A stretch of DNA of 64,000 nt from Paraburkholderia sp. ZP32-5 (GTDB lineage Bacteria; Pseudomonadota; Gammaproteobacteria; Burkholderiales; Burkholderiaceae), in assembly GCF_021390495.1 (NCBI RefSeq), contig NZ_JAJEJP010000003.1:496001-560000 (forward strand). Direction: 5' to 3'. Shown here one piece after another: positions 41,890 through 50,726 of this stretch (position 1 is its first letter; every line of letters starts with the position of its first letter). The notes under the pieces are model-generated. The model worked only from the letters and a program-made list of their open reading frames with translations. It was not told where the DNA came from and ran no database searches. The position numbers were made by a program, and so were the translations under genes.

Positions 41890-42732
41890 TTAACGCATCT
41901 TCCAGACCGGCTTGCGCTTTTCCTTGAACGCACGCACGCCTTCCAGGCCGTCTTCGCTTTCGCCGGTTTCCTTGTCTTGTTGCTTCGCGTAGGCGACGAG
42001 CGCGGGCGGGAACGCGGCACTCAGGCGATACAGACGCACGACGGCCTGGCTCGCGAGCGGCGAACCGGCGCAGACCTTTTCGGCCAGTTCTTCGGCCGCT
42101 TCGATCAGTTTGTCCGCCGGCACCACGCGATTGACGATGCCGAGCTGGTAACACTCCTGCGCGCCGAGGCGGCCGTTGCATAGCGTCAGGTACGCGGCCG
42201 CGGTGCGCGGCAGTGCTTCATACAGATTGTGCGGCGAGCCAACCCGGCCGATCTTCGTGTGCGTGTCGCCGATCCAGGCGTCCTCGGACATCACGCGCAA
42301 CTGGCATTGCAACGCGAGGCTCAGTCCGACACCGATCGCGAGTCCGTTGATTGCGGCGATCAGCGGCTTTTCGAGGTTCGCATCGCTCGGCTGGCCGCCG
42401 CCGCCCCAGTGATAGGTGGGACTCGACGGGTCTTCGTGCGGCGTGCGTTTGCCGGCGGCCTGGTGGTCGGCGAGGAACTTCACGTCACGGCCCGAGCTGA
42501 ACGCTTTGCCTTCCGGCGTGCCCGTCACGATGCCGCAGTAGATGTTCGGGTCGAGGCCGATGTCGTGCCAGCATGCGCGCAGTTCCGCGTAGGCTTCGGA
42601 ATGCAGCGAGTTGCGCGTCTGCGGGCGGTTGATCGTCACATACGCAACGTGGCCCTTCTTCTCATAGATGATGTGCTTGAGGTTCTGGGGCGCCATGGAC
42701 GGCGAATAGGTGCTTTCATAGGTGACGGGCAT
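41890..42732 (-). CDS. Enoyl-CoA hydratase/isomerase family protein
   Basis: A 280-residue crotonase-fold protein starting MPVTYESTYSPSMAP after GGAG; the 15 codons further upstream are rejected. First oxyanion block KAFSSGRDVKFLADHQ, second INGLAIGVGLSLALQCQ, and KIGRVGSPHN in the region of the second acidic residue. First gene of a three-gene operon whose promoter carries the IclR-type block also found before the SMP-30/transporter operon. It would hydrate or cleave the CoA ester made by the ligase. Confidence 0.87.
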   Translation of the reverse strand: MPVTYESTYSPSMAPQNLKHIIYEKKGHVAYVTINRPQTRNSLHSEAYAELRACWHDIGLDPNIYCGIVTGTPEGKAFSSGRDVKFLADHQAAGKRTPHEDPSSPTYHWGGGGQPSDANLEKPLIAAINGLAIGVGLSLALQCQLRVMSEDAWIGDTHTKIGRVGSPHNLYEALPRTAAAYLTLCNGRLGAQECYQLGIVNRVVPADKLIEAAEELAEKVCAGSPLASQAVVRLYRLSAAFPPALVAYAKQQDKETGESEDGLEGVRAFKEKRKPVWKMR

Positions 42733-42904
42733 GTTGCGCAACTCCTGCGTGGAAATGTTGGGACGGCGTGGGCGCACGGCGCGTGACGAGGCACGGATCC
42801 GGCATCAGCGAGATCGGATCGGATGGCAGACGCGGTGCACGCGACTGCCGTCTCACGGATAACCACGGGTCGAGGTTGCTGCAGACCCGAGGATGTCTCA
42901 GTCG

Positions 42905-42936
42905 ATTTTGTTCTCACAGCGCACACTAGTGCGTTG
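42905..42936 (-). promoter_or_regulatory. IclR-type operator block, copy 1
   Basis: Read on the minus strand, the block begins CAACGCACTAGTGTGCGCTG (42936 down to 42917) and continues to AGAACAAAAT. It contains the dyad CGCAC-N4-GTGCG. It matches the block at 44449-44480 in 28 of 32 positions, in the same orientation and at the same distance from the -10 box. Confidence 0.7.
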
Positions 42937-42943
42937 AGAGAGC

Positions 42944-42972
42944 ACAATATCCATTGAAGCTTGTGATGTCAA
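42944..42972 (-). promoter_or_regulatory. Promoter of the crotonase/acyl-CoA ligase/GlxR operon
   Basis: On the minus strand: TTGACA (42972-42967), 17 nt, TATTGT (42949-42944). The operator block starts 7 nt after the -10 box and so covers the expected transcription start. Confidence 0.65.
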
Positions 42973-43358
42973 CGAGGGAAAACCGTGCGCGCTGCGAACA
43001 TGCAACACTGATCGGGTGCCGGAGAGACGCATGTTGCGTATGCGTGAGGCCCAGGGAAAACGTTGACGGAGCCGCATCGACCTAATTGCGTAATTGGCGT
43101 TTTATTCACGCCCAGATATTTAAAGGAATTTCGCCGAATGCGTATTTGCACATTAATCACCGGATGGACTTCGATGCCCCGGAAATTCCCTGCTTCGATT
43201 CTCGATTTATTGAAAACGGGAGATTGGCGCATCAAATGTGATATATATTTCCGATAACGCGATATGGATGCGTCTGCCGGCTGCCAGTTGGCGCCAGCGG
43301 CGCCGGCTGAGACAATGCGCGGGCCGGCGCTCAAGACGCCTACCGACCTAACGCCCTG

Positions 43359-44189
43359 ATGAACGACAGACCAACAACCCAATCCCCCGACGACGAAATC
43401 GACAGCGCGGCCGAAACGCAAGGCTCCAGCAGCAATTACCTGCAGTCCTTTGCCCGTGGATTGAGCGTGCTGCGCTGCTTCGACGAGCAGGCCGCGGCGC
43501 AAACCGTCTCCGAGGTGGCCCAGCGAACCAACATGACGCGTGCCGGCGCGCGTCGCATCCTCCTTACGCTGCTGCAGCTCGGCTATGTCGCGCAGGATGG
43601 CAGGCTGTTTCGCCTGACCCCGAAAGTGCTCGACCTGGGTTTCGCGTATCTGGCGTCGCAGCCTGTGTGGCGCCTCGCGCAGCCGGTGCTCGAGAAATTC
43701 AGCGCCGCGACGCATCAGCCGAGTTCGATGGCGGTGCTCGACGACGATGAAATCGTCTGCGTGTTGCGCATTGCCGCGCCGAATCGGCTGATGACTGTCG
43801 ATTTATCAGTGGGGCGACGCTTTCCCGCGTATTGCACGGCGCTCGGCCGGGTGCTGCTGGCCGGTCTGCCGCCGGAGCAGGCCGCCGAGGTGCTGTCCGC
43901 CGCGGCGGTGGAGCCGCGCACGTCGAACACGGTGACCGATCACGACAAACTGCTCGAGATCGTCGACCATGCACGGCAGCACGGCTGGAGCATGATCCGC
44001 AACGAACTCGAACCGGGCCTGATCGCGATCGCGGCGCCGGTGCGGGACCGCAGCGGCAAGGTGGTAGCCGCGATCAGCGTGCACTGTCACGGCGCCGACC
44101 CGATGGCAAATAGTCCGGCCGAAAACCTGTTGCCGCCGCTGCAGGCGGCGGCGGCCAGCATCAGCCTGATTTTGCAGAATCAAGGCTGA
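43359..44189 (+). CDS. IclR family regulator (PcaR/PobR-like)
   Basis: A 276-residue regulator. The helix-turn-helix is QTVSEVAQRTNMTRAGARRILLTLLQLGYV and the GAF-like effector domain has RRFPAYCTALGRVLLAGLP and ELEPGLIAIAAPVRDRSGKVVAAISVHCHG, as in PcaR/PcaU/PobR proteins of aromatic catabolism. Its gene lies between two operons whose promoters carry the same 32-bp block, so it most likely controls both. Confidence 0.92.
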   Translation: MNDRPTTQSPDDEIDSAAETQGSSSNYLQSFARGLSVLRCFDEQAAAQTVSEVAQRTNMTRAGARRILLTLLQLGYVAQDGRLFRLTPKVLDLGFAYLASQPVWRLAQPVLEKFSAATHQPSSMAVLDDDEIVCVLRIAAPNRLMTVDLSVGRRFPAYCTALGRVLLAGLPPEQAAEVLSAAAVEPRTSNTVTDHDKLLEIVDHARQHGWSMIRNELEPGLIAIAAPVRDRSGKVVAAISVHCHGADPMANSPAENLLPPLQAAAASISLILQNQG

Positions 44190-44303
44190 CAGGAATTTAT
44201 ATCGTCATCGTCGAAATTTAAAGGCGCGCATATTATTCATTTGAAGGGGCCGTCGATCTGATTATTTAGCTGGGCTTTTTTATCAGGTACTTTTGCACAA
44301 CGG

Positions 44304-44331
44304 GCAGCCGATTTTTCGGCTGCTTTTTTTT
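44304..44331 (+). terminator. Rho-independent terminator after the IclR gene
   Basis: GCAGCCGA (44304-44311) pairs with TCGGCTGC (44316-44323) around TTTT, followed by eight T (44324-44331). It is a textbook terminator 115 nt after the IclR stop. Confidence 0.88.
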
Positions 44332-44412
44332 CGCCTTGACCACGCCGCTGGCGCGGCCCATAGCGCACGGTCGTGACGGCTGCAAATCGCTGCATCGCAC
44401 AATAATTCCGCA

Positions 44413-44441
44413 TTGACAGTGCTGGATGACCTCAGTAATGT
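44413..44441 (+). promoter_or_regulatory. Promoter of the SMP-30/tripartite transporter operon
   Basis: TTGACA (44413-44418), 17 nt, TAATGT (44436-44441). The -10 box is weak, but its distance to the operator (7 nt) equals that in the divergent crotonase promoter. Confidence 0.55.
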
Positions 44442-44448
44442 GTCCACA

Positions 44449-44480
44449 CAACGCACTTGTGTGCGCTGAAAGAACAAATT
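44449..44480 (+). promoter_or_regulatory. IclR-type operator block, copy 2
   Basis: Begins CAACGCACTTGTGTGCGCTG (44449-44468), then AA and AGAACAAATT. The first 20 bp match copy 1 at 19 positions. It ends 32 bp before the SMP-30 start codon. Confidence 0.7.
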
Positions 44481-44511
44481 ACGAGACAACATTCACAAGG
44501 ATCGAAGGCTG

Positions 44512-45483
44512 ATGTCTATGCGTGTCATCGCAGAGGACCTGTGGTTCCCCGAAGGGCCGGTTTGGCTCGGCGACGGGAGTCTGCTGGTCGTGGAAATTCG
44601 TCGGCAAACCCTGACGCGCATCTGGCTGGACGGCCGTAAATCGATTGTCGCTGAACTGGGCGGTGGCCCGAACGGCGCGGCGATCGGGCCGGACGGCGCA
44701 TGTTATGTCTGCAACAACGGCGGCTTCGACTGGGACCGCAACGACGAGGGCGCCTACGTCACTGCCGGTGCCGCCAGCGACTATAGCGGCGGGCGCATCG
44801 AGCGCGTCGATATCGATACGGGCGAGTTTTCGGTGCTTTATCGCGAGGCGAACGGCGAGCCGCTGCGTGGCCCCAACGATCTCGTGTTCGATGCGCATGG
44901 CGGTTTCTATTTCACCGACACGGGCAAGACGCGCGAGCGCATCGTCGAACGCGGGGCGGTATATTACGCGCGCGCCGATGGCTCATCGATCGAGGAAATC
45001 ATCTTCCCGATCAGTCGGCCGAACGGCGTCGGACTTTCGCCCGACGGTGCCACGCTCTATGTGTCCGAAACCGAAACCGCGCGCGTTTGGGCATGGCCGC
45101 TTGTCGCGCCTGGCCGCCTCGCAGTGCCGGTGAAAGCCTCGGCGTCTTCGCCGCACGGCGGGCGACTCGTGCACGCGGCGCCGGCCTACATGCGCTTCGA
45201 TTCGCTCGCGGTCGATGCAAGCGGCGACGTGTGCGTCGGCACGCTCGATCGTGGCGGCATCACGGTCTGCAAGGCCGATGGCAGCGGCAGCCGCTTCGTC
45301 GAGGTGCCGGGCGACACGCACGTGACGAACCTCTGCTTCGGCGGTCCCGAACTGCGGCGCGCCTATGTCACTCAAGCCTATGCCGGCCGTCTCGTCGAAA
45401 TCGAATGGCCGGTGCCGGGTCTGCCGCTACATGGCACCTATCGCGCGAAAGATGTGAACGATGCGGTGTTTTCATCTCGATAA
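44512..45483 (+). CDS. SMP-30/gluconolactonase family protein
   Basis: A 323-residue six-bladed propeller. Metal-site positions are in EGPVWLGDGSLLVVE (Glu), GPNDLVFDAHGGFYFTDTG (Asn) and RPNGVGLSPDGATLYVSET. Members hydrolyse sugar-acid or other lactones. It is the first gene of the transporter operon, so it may open a lactone form of the imported acid. A second SMP-30 protein is encoded at 59.0 kb, with only family-level similarity. Confidence 0.88.
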   Translation: MSMRVIAEDLWFPEGPVWLGDGSLLVVEIRRQTLTRIWLDGRKSIVAELGGGPNGAAIGPDGACYVCNNGGFDWDRNDEGAYVTAGAASDYSGGRIERVDIDTGEFSVLYREANGEPLRGPNDLVFDAHGGFYFTDTGKTRERIVERGAVYYARADGSSIEEIIFPISRPNGVGLSPDGATLYVSETETARVWAWPLVAPGRLAVPVKASASSPHGGRLVHAAPAYMRFDSLAVDASGDVCVGTLDRGGITVCKADGSGSRFVEVPGDTHVTNLCFGGPELRRAYVTQAYAGRLVEIEWPVPGLPLHGTYRAKDVNDAVFSSR

Positions 45484-45496
45484 ACAGGAGACAAAC

Positions 45497-46471
45497 ATGA
45501 TTCGCCTGATCAGAAAGGCTGCGATCGCGGCGTTCGTTGCATGCGCATTGACGCCCGCGACGCTAGTGCATGCCGCGAGCTTCCCGGCGCGGCAGATTCG
45601 CCTGATCGTGCCGTTCGCGCCGGGTGGCGCGAGCGACGTCATCGCACGCATCATCGGCAAGAAGCTCACGCAGGAACTCGGGCAGCCGGTGGTCGTGTTC
45701 AACCGTCCGGGCGCGGGTGGCACGATCGGTGTGGACTTCACCTCGCGTGCGCCGGCGGACGGCTACACCATCACGCTCGTCAATGCGATCCAGCAGACCA
45801 CGAGCAAGGAGATGTACCCCAATCTTGCGTACGATCCGGTCAAGAGTTTTCGCCCGCTCGCCACGATTGGTTCGGTGCACTACGTGCTGGTCGTGACTCC
45901 TTCGTTTCCGGCCAAAGACTACAAGTCGTTCGTGAGCACCGTGAAATCGCAGCCGGGCAAATATAGCTATGCGTCACCCGGCATCGGCAGCGCGCCGAAT
46001 CTCGTGATGGAGCAGTTCAAGCAGACGGCTGGTCTCGATATCGTCCATGTGCCGTATCTCGGCAGCGGCCCCGCATTGAACGATGTGATTGCGAATCACG
46101 TGGCGATTTCGATGGATAACGTCGCCGCGATTCCGCTGATCCGCTCGGGCATGCTGCGCGCCATCGCGACGACAGGTGACACCCGCTCTCCCGCGCTGCC
46201 GGATGTCCCCACGTTCGCGCAGGTCGGTCTCGCCAATTTCAATGTCGCTGGCGTGTGGGGTTTTCTGGCGCCGGCAGGCACACCCGATGCCGCCGCGACC
46301 GTGCTGAACGACGCGATCCGGCGAGCACTCGAGGATCCGGAAGTCAAGCAGGGTCTCGCCAATCAGGGACTCGACCCGGCATACGGAAGCGCCGACGCTT
46401 TCGGCAAGACGCTCAACGAAGAGACGTCGAAGTGGGCGGCGCTATTCGCGTCGGGCAAGATCAAGCGATGA
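45497..46471 (+). CDS. Tripartite tricarboxylate transporter substrate-binding protein (Bug/TctC)
   Basis: A 324-residue periplasmic protein with signal peptide ending ATLVHA before ASFPARQIRLIVPF. PFAPGGASDVIARIIGKKL and NRPGAGGTIGVDF are Bug-family hallmarks. It starts at an ATG after CAGGAG, 13 bp past the SMP-30 stop. It captures a carboxylate for the TctB/TctA membrane unit encoded downstream of the porin. Confidence 0.93.
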   Translation: MIRLIRKAAIAAFVACALTPATLVHAASFPARQIRLIVPFAPGGASDVIARIIGKKLTQELGQPVVVFNRPGAGGTIGVDFTSRAPADGYTITLVNAIQQTTSKEMYPNLAYDPVKSFRPLATIGSVHYVLVVTPSFPAKDYKSFVSTVKSQPGKYSYASPGIGSAPNLVMEQFKQTAGLDIVHVPYLGSGPALNDVIANHVAISMDNVAAIPLIRSGMLRAIATTGDTRSPALPDVPTFAQVGLANFNVAGVWGFLAPAGTPDAAATVLNDAIRRALEDPEVKQGLANQGLDPAYGSADAFGKTLNEETSKWAALFASGKIKR

Positions 46472-46620
46472 AATAACGATGCTGGATTCGATGCGCGCGG
46501 ACTGACGGTGCGCATCGATCGACCATGTTGGAGATGGTCGTTGGTAGTTTGATAAGTACTACAAATGTGGTGCCGGACCTTCTCGAGGCATCGCTCAATA
46601 AAACAAATGGAGACTCTCCC

Positions 46621-47682
46621 ATGTTAAGAAAAGCCATTGCCGCTGGCGCCGTTCTCGGCTGCGCCACTCTCGCGCACGCGCAGTCGAGCGTCACGCTGTA
46701 CGGTATCGTCGACGCGACGGTACGCTACAGCACCAATGAAAATCCCCAAGGCAACAGCAAGGTGTCCGCCGGCGACGGCGCCGTGACCGGCAGCCGCTTC
46801 GGCTTGCGCGGCGTGGAGGATCTAGGCAGCGGCATGCGTGCGTTGTTCGTACTCGAGAACGGTTTCACGCCGACCACGGGTACTGCGAATCAGAGCGGCA
46901 GACTGTTCGGACGGATGTCCTATGTCGGACTCGAAGGCGCATTCGGCGGGATTTATCTCGGCCGTCAATACACGATCGCGCACGTGGCCATCGCCAAATG
47001 GGATGTGTTCCAGCTTGCCAATAATGCACTGCTGTCATTCGAAGGCGGCAACATTACTGGCCTGCGCAACGACAACATGGTGAAGTACACGAAGTCGTTC
47101 GGCGGCCTCACGGTGAGCGGCCAATACACGTTCGGCGGTGTCGCGGGTGATATTAACGCGAATGCCGTGCGCGGCGCGAGTGCGATATACGACGGCAAGA
47201 ACTTCGAAGTGGGTGCGTTCATCCAGTCGTCGGAAGATGTCAGCTCAGCGTATTTCGGCGCGGTGCCGGCGTCGCTGGCGAGCCGCCAACTGGTGTGGGG
47301 CCTGGGCGGCACCTACGAGGTGGGACCGTTCAAGCTGTACGGTCACTACGAAAATAGCCAGCTCGATGTCGCCAACTATCGCAACCAGACTTTCTCGCTC
47401 GGCGGTACGTACTGGCTGACACCGGAATGGCAGTTTCTTGCATCGACGTGGCTTGACAAGCTCAAGCATCCTGGACCAAATGGCGACGGTACGCGATTCA
47501 CTACCGGCCTCGTGCTCGATTACTTCCTGAGCAAACGGACCGACGTGTATACCGAAGTGGATTACACGAAACTCAGCGGTGGCTGGGTGCAACTCGCGAA
47601 CAACACGGCGCTCGGTTCGGCCAGCCTGTACGGCAACAACAACCGGCTCGGAGTCATGGTCGGCCTGCGTCACCGGTTCTGA
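46621..47682 (+). CDS. Outer-membrane porin, Burkholderia type
   Basis: A 353-residue porin. The signal peptide MLRKAIAAGAVLGCATLAHA is followed by QSSVTLYGIVDAT; RFGLRGVEDLGSGMRA and the last residues GLRHRF complete the family pattern. The in-frame start at 46525 lacks a ribosome site. It lies between the binding protein and the TctB/TctA genes of one transporter, so uptake through both membranes appears to be encoded in a single operon. Confidence 0.93.
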   Translation: MLRKAIAAGAVLGCATLAHAQSSVTLYGIVDATVRYSTNENPQGNSKVSAGDGAVTGSRFGLRGVEDLGSGMRALFVLENGFTPTTGTANQSGRLFGRMSYVGLEGAFGGIYLGRQYTIAHVAIAKWDVFQLANNALLSFEGGNITGLRNDNMVKYTKSFGGLTVSGQYTFGGVAGDINANAVRGASAIYDGKNFEVGAFIQSSEDVSSAYFGAVPASLASRQLVWGLGGTYEVGPFKLYGHYENSQLDVANYRNQTFSLGGTYWLTPEWQFLASTWLDKLKHPGPNGDGTRFTTGLVLDYFLSKRTDVYTEVDYTKLSGGWVQLANNTALGSASLYGNNNRLGVMVGLRHRF

Positions 47683-47703
47683 TGAAACAAGCAAGGAGAA
47701 GGC

Positions 47704-48195
47704 GTGAACGAGGAATGGACGGCCGGTGCGCACGCACCAAAGCCGCGTGGCTTTAACCGCGATTACTACGGCGGGGCGCTGCTGATCCTGCTGGGCCTGT
47801 ATGCGGTGGCAGCCGGGCGGCAGTACAGCGTCGGCACGCTATCGGCGATGGGTCCGGGTTTTTTTCCCGTCGTGCTCGGTGTGCTGATGGCATTGCTCGG
47901 CGTGATCGTCGCGATCCAGGGCGCGCGGGGCGGTCAGGCGAGCCGCGGCAGCGTGGCGGCGATGCAATGGCGCGGCTGGGGCTGCATCGTGCTGAGCATC
48001 GTCGCCTTCGTCGTGATCGCGCGATACGGCGGCTTCGTGCCGGCGACCTTCGCGATCGTCTTCATCTCCGCGCTGGGCGACCGGCGCAATTCGGTTCGGG
48101 ACGCCGCGTTGCTGGCCGCGGCGATTTGCGTGGTTTGCGTCGTGGTGTTCTGGTGGGCGCTGCAATTGCAATTTCCGTTGTTTGCATGGGGGTGA
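47704..48195 (+). CDS. Tripartite tricarboxylate transporter small membrane subunit (TctB)
   Basis: A 163-residue protein with a GTG start after AAGGAGAAG. Four membrane segments are visible (YYGGALLILLGLYAVAAG, GFFPVVLGVLMALLGVIVAI, GWGCIVLSIVAFVVIA and AALLAAAICVVCVVVFWWAL). YSVGTLSAMGPGFFP is the TctB signature. It ends 3 bp before TctA. Confidence 0.92.
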   Translation: MNEEWTAGAHAPKPRGFNRDYYGGALLILLGLYAVAAGRQYSVGTLSAMGPGFFPVVLGVLMALLGVIVAIQGARGGQASRGSVAAMQWRGWGCIVLSIVAFVVIARYGGFVPATFAIVFISALGDRRNSVRDAALLAAAICVVCVVVFWWALQLQFPLFAWG

Positions 48196-48198
48196 GCC

Positions 48199-49758
48199 AT
48201 GATTGCTCATACGTTGGCTGATCTCTGGCAGGGTTTCGGCGTCGCGCTGACGCCGCATAACCTGATGTGGTCGTTCTTCGGCGTGCTGGTCGGTAACCTG
48301 ATCGGCGTGCTGCCTGGCATGGGCGCGCTGTCCGCGATTTCGATCCTGCTGCCGCTCACTTATACGATGCAGCCGGTCGCGGCGATCCTGATGCTCGCCG
48401 GCATTTTCTACGGCTCGCAGTACGGCGGCGCGATCGGCGCGATCCTGCTCAATCTGCCGTGCCATCCGCCGCATGCGGTGACATGTCTCGACGGCTATCC
48501 GATGACGAAAGCCGGGCGCGGCGGCACTGCGCTCGGCATCACGATGGTGTCGTCGTTTTTCGCTGCGTCGGTCGGGATTGTCGTGATGGTGTTCGCGTCG
48601 CCGCTGCTCGTCAGCGTGTCGTTCAAGTTCGGTCCGCCGGAGCTGTTTTCGATCATGCTGCTGGGCCTCGTGGCGGGCGGTACGCTGTCGCGCGGCTCGG
48701 CCGTCAAGGGCGTCGCGATGACGGTGTTCGGCTTGCTGGTCGGCATCGTCGGCACCGATGTGAACAGCGGCGTGCAGCGCTTCACGTTCGGCTTCGCGGA
48801 GTTGTCGGATCGCGTCGAACTGGTTGCGCTCGCACTCGGACTCTTCGGTGTCACGGAGTTTCTGCGCAACGTGAACGGCATGGAAGTCGTCGCCCGGCCG
48901 AAACTGCGGTTTCGCGACATGCGGCCAAGCCGCGCGGAGTTGAAGCAGGCGTTCATGCCGATGGTGCGCGGCACGCTGGTCGGCACGCTGTTCGGTGCGA
49001 TGCCCGGCACGGGACCGACCGTGACGACGTTCGTTGCCTATGCACTCGAAAAGAAAGTGCATAAGCGCGGCGAGCATTTCGGGCAGGGCGAATTGGCGGG
49101 TGTCGCGAGTCCCGAAGCCGCGTCGCACTCGAAGACGCAGGTCGACTTCATTCCGACGATGAGCCTCGGCATCCCCGGAGATTCGGTGATGGCGCTAATT
49201 CTCGGCGCACTGCTGATTCAGGGCATCCAGCCCGGTCCGTTGCTGATCACCGAACACGCCGATCTGTTCTGGGGTTTGATCGCGAGCTTCTGGATCGGCA
49301 ACCTGATCCTGGTCGGCCTGAACGTGCCGCTGATCGGCCTGTGGGTCAAGCTGCTGCAAGTGCCGTATCGGTTGATGTTTCCGGCGGCGCTGTTCTTCAT
49401 CGCGGTGGGCGTCTACAGCACCAACAACAGCCTGTTCGAAGTCGGCGAAGTGCTGGTGTTCGGTTTGATCGGCGTGGTGTTTTCGGTGCTCGGCTTTTCC
49501 GTGGCGCCAATCATGCTGGGCTACGTGCTGGGTCCGATGGTCGAGGAGAATTTCCGCCGCGCATTGCTGTTGTCGCGCGGCAATCTGTCGGTGTTCGTGT
49601 CGCATCCGATCAGCGCGACGTTTCTCGGCATCGCGGCATTCCTGATCGTCGCGCAAGCGGGCTTCGCGCTGTGGCGAGCTTGCCGTGGGCGAAGCGGCCC
49701 GGTGATTCCGCCCGCGCGTGGCGATCTCGGCGACGCAGCCGTGCAACTCGACGATTGA
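48199..49758 (+). CDS. Tripartite tricarboxylate transporter large membrane subunit (TctA)
   Basis: A 519-residue permease with about 12 membrane segments. GNLIGVLPGMGALSAISILLP and GTLFGAMPGTGPTVTTFVAY are the two repeated glycine-rich TctA motifs, and YGSQYGGAIGAILLNLP is also conserved. With TctB and the Bug protein it imports a di- or tricarboxylate, probably by ion symport. Start follows a good ribosome site overlapping the TctB stop. Confidence 0.95.
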   Translation: MIAHTLADLWQGFGVALTPHNLMWSFFGVLVGNLIGVLPGMGALSAISILLPLTYTMQPVAAILMLAGIFYGSQYGGAIGAILLNLPCHPPHAVTCLDGYPMTKAGRGGTALGITMVSSFFAASVGIVVMVFASPLLVSVSFKFGPPELFSIMLLGLVAGGTLSRGSAVKGVAMTVFGLLVGIVGTDVNSGVQRFTFGFAELSDRVELVALALGLFGVTEFLRNVNGMEVVARPKLRFRDMRPSRAELKQAFMPMVRGTLVGTLFGAMPGTGPTVTTFVAYALEKKVHKRGEHFGQGELAGVASPEAASHSKTQVDFIPTMSLGIPGDSVMALILGALLIQGIQPGPLLITEHADLFWGLIASFWIGNLILVGLNVPLIGLWVKLLQVPYRLMFPAALFFIAVGVYSTNNSLFEVGEVLVFGLIGVVFSVLGFSVAPIMLGYVLGPMVEENFRRALLLSRGNLSVFVSHPISATFLGIAAFLIVAQAGFALWRACRGRSGPVIPPARGDLGDAAVQLDD

Positions 49759-49765
49759 GGCACCG

Positions 49766-50671
49766 ATGCGACTGAACGAACTCCGCGCTTCGCGTCCCGA
49801 ATACGACGACGCGTTGCATGACACCGCGCACGTGCTCGACATGCTGAACATCGAGCGGCTCGGGTCGGCGCATTTTCGCGGCTCGGCGAACAGCGGCCGG
49901 CCGCGCATCTTCGGCGGCCTGCTCGTCGCCCAGGCGCTGATGGCCGCGTCGAAAACCACCACGCGGCGCCCGCACGTACTGCACGCGATGTTCGTCGATG
50001 CGGGGCGCGAAGGGAGTATCGACTACGCGGTCGAAACGCTGCGCGACGGCGGCACGTTCACGTCGTGCCGCGTCGCGGCGAGCCAGGGTGGCCGCACGAT
50101 CTTTCAGATGTTCGCGTCGTTTCAGGACGACGAGCCTGGTCTCGCGCACCAGACGCCATTTCCGCTATCGCCGGAAGAGAGCATGGCGGGCGACGCGTGC
50201 GAGATCGACAACACCGACCTCGTTGCATGGGGCCCGCGCTGGAAGCACGAAGCCGAACTCGCAGGTACGAGGTTTTACCGCGCGCCGGTCGAGTTTTTCA
50301 CGTCCGGCTGGGACCCTTATGAAAACGACCGGCCAGGCGTCGAGCGTCACATCCTGACGCGCACGCCGATCGCCTTGCCGGCCGAGCGCGGCTTGCACGA
50401 CGCGTTATTTGCCTACCTGTCCGACTATTGCCTGCTGTTCGCCGCGTTGCAGCCGCACGGCATCGGACGCTCGGACAAACGCCTGCAACGCGCGAGCCTC
50501 GATCATTCGATCTGGTTTCATCGCCCGTTACGCGCCGACGAGTGGCTGTTCCATCAGATGACGAGTCCGAGCGCATCGGGCGGCCGCGGACTGAGTCAGT
50601 CGGCCGTCTACGACCTCGCCGGCAACCGCGTCGCGACCGTCATGCAGGAAGCGCTGATCCGATTGCGCTGA
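49766..50671 (+). CDS. Acyl-CoA thioesterase II family protein (TesB-like)
   Basis: A 301-residue double-hotdog thioesterase. The first hotdog has IFGGLLVAQALMAASKTT; the second has SLDHSIWFHRPLRADEWLFH (catalytic Asp), TSPSASGGRGLSQ and VATVMQEALIR (Gln), the D/S-T/Q triad of TesB. It releases free CoA from acyl-CoA esters. In this operon it may remove CoA from a pathway product. It starts 7 bp after TctA, so it belongs to the same transcript. Confidence 0.88.
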   Translation: MRLNELRASRPEYDDALHDTAHVLDMLNIERLGSAHFRGSANSGRPRIFGGLLVAQALMAASKTTTRRPHVLHAMFVDAGREGSIDYAVETLRDGGTFTSCRVAASQGGRTIFQMFASFQDDEPGLAHQTPFPLSPEESMAGDACEIDNTDLVAWGPRWKHEAELAGTRFYRAPVEFFTSGWDPYENDRPGVERHILTRTPIALPAERGLHDALFAYLSDYCLLFAALQPHGIGRSDKRLQRASLDHSIWFHRPLRADEWLFHQMTSPSASGGRGLSQSAVYDLAGNRVATVMQEALIRLR

Positions 50672-50726
50672 TTGCGCTAATGCGGCACGCCCGAGCCGAT
50701 TTCCTTCAACCGATACGAGAATTCCC

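Larger units (their letters stand above)
42733..43358. other. Divergent control region, crotonase operon / IclR gene
   Basis: 626 bp without a credible gene. It contains the minus-strand promoter and operator for the crotonase operon (42905-42972) and a long AT-rich tract (about 43075-43260), unusual for this region, which may hold the IclR promoter. A 64-codon open frame with a TTG start in the AT-rich part has no coding features. Confidence 0.6.
44190..44511. other. Intergenic region with terminator and regulated promoter
   Basis: 322 bp without a gene: an AT-rich tail, the terminator of the IclR gene (44304-44331), the promoter (44413-44441) and the operator block (44449-44480) of the SMP-30/transporter operon. 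Confidence 0.7.

Noticed and set aside
43063..43257. A 64-codon frame in the AT-rich intergenic tract
   Set aside because: It uses a TTG start, has no ribosome site and no recognisable feature, and the tract is better explained as promoter DNA.
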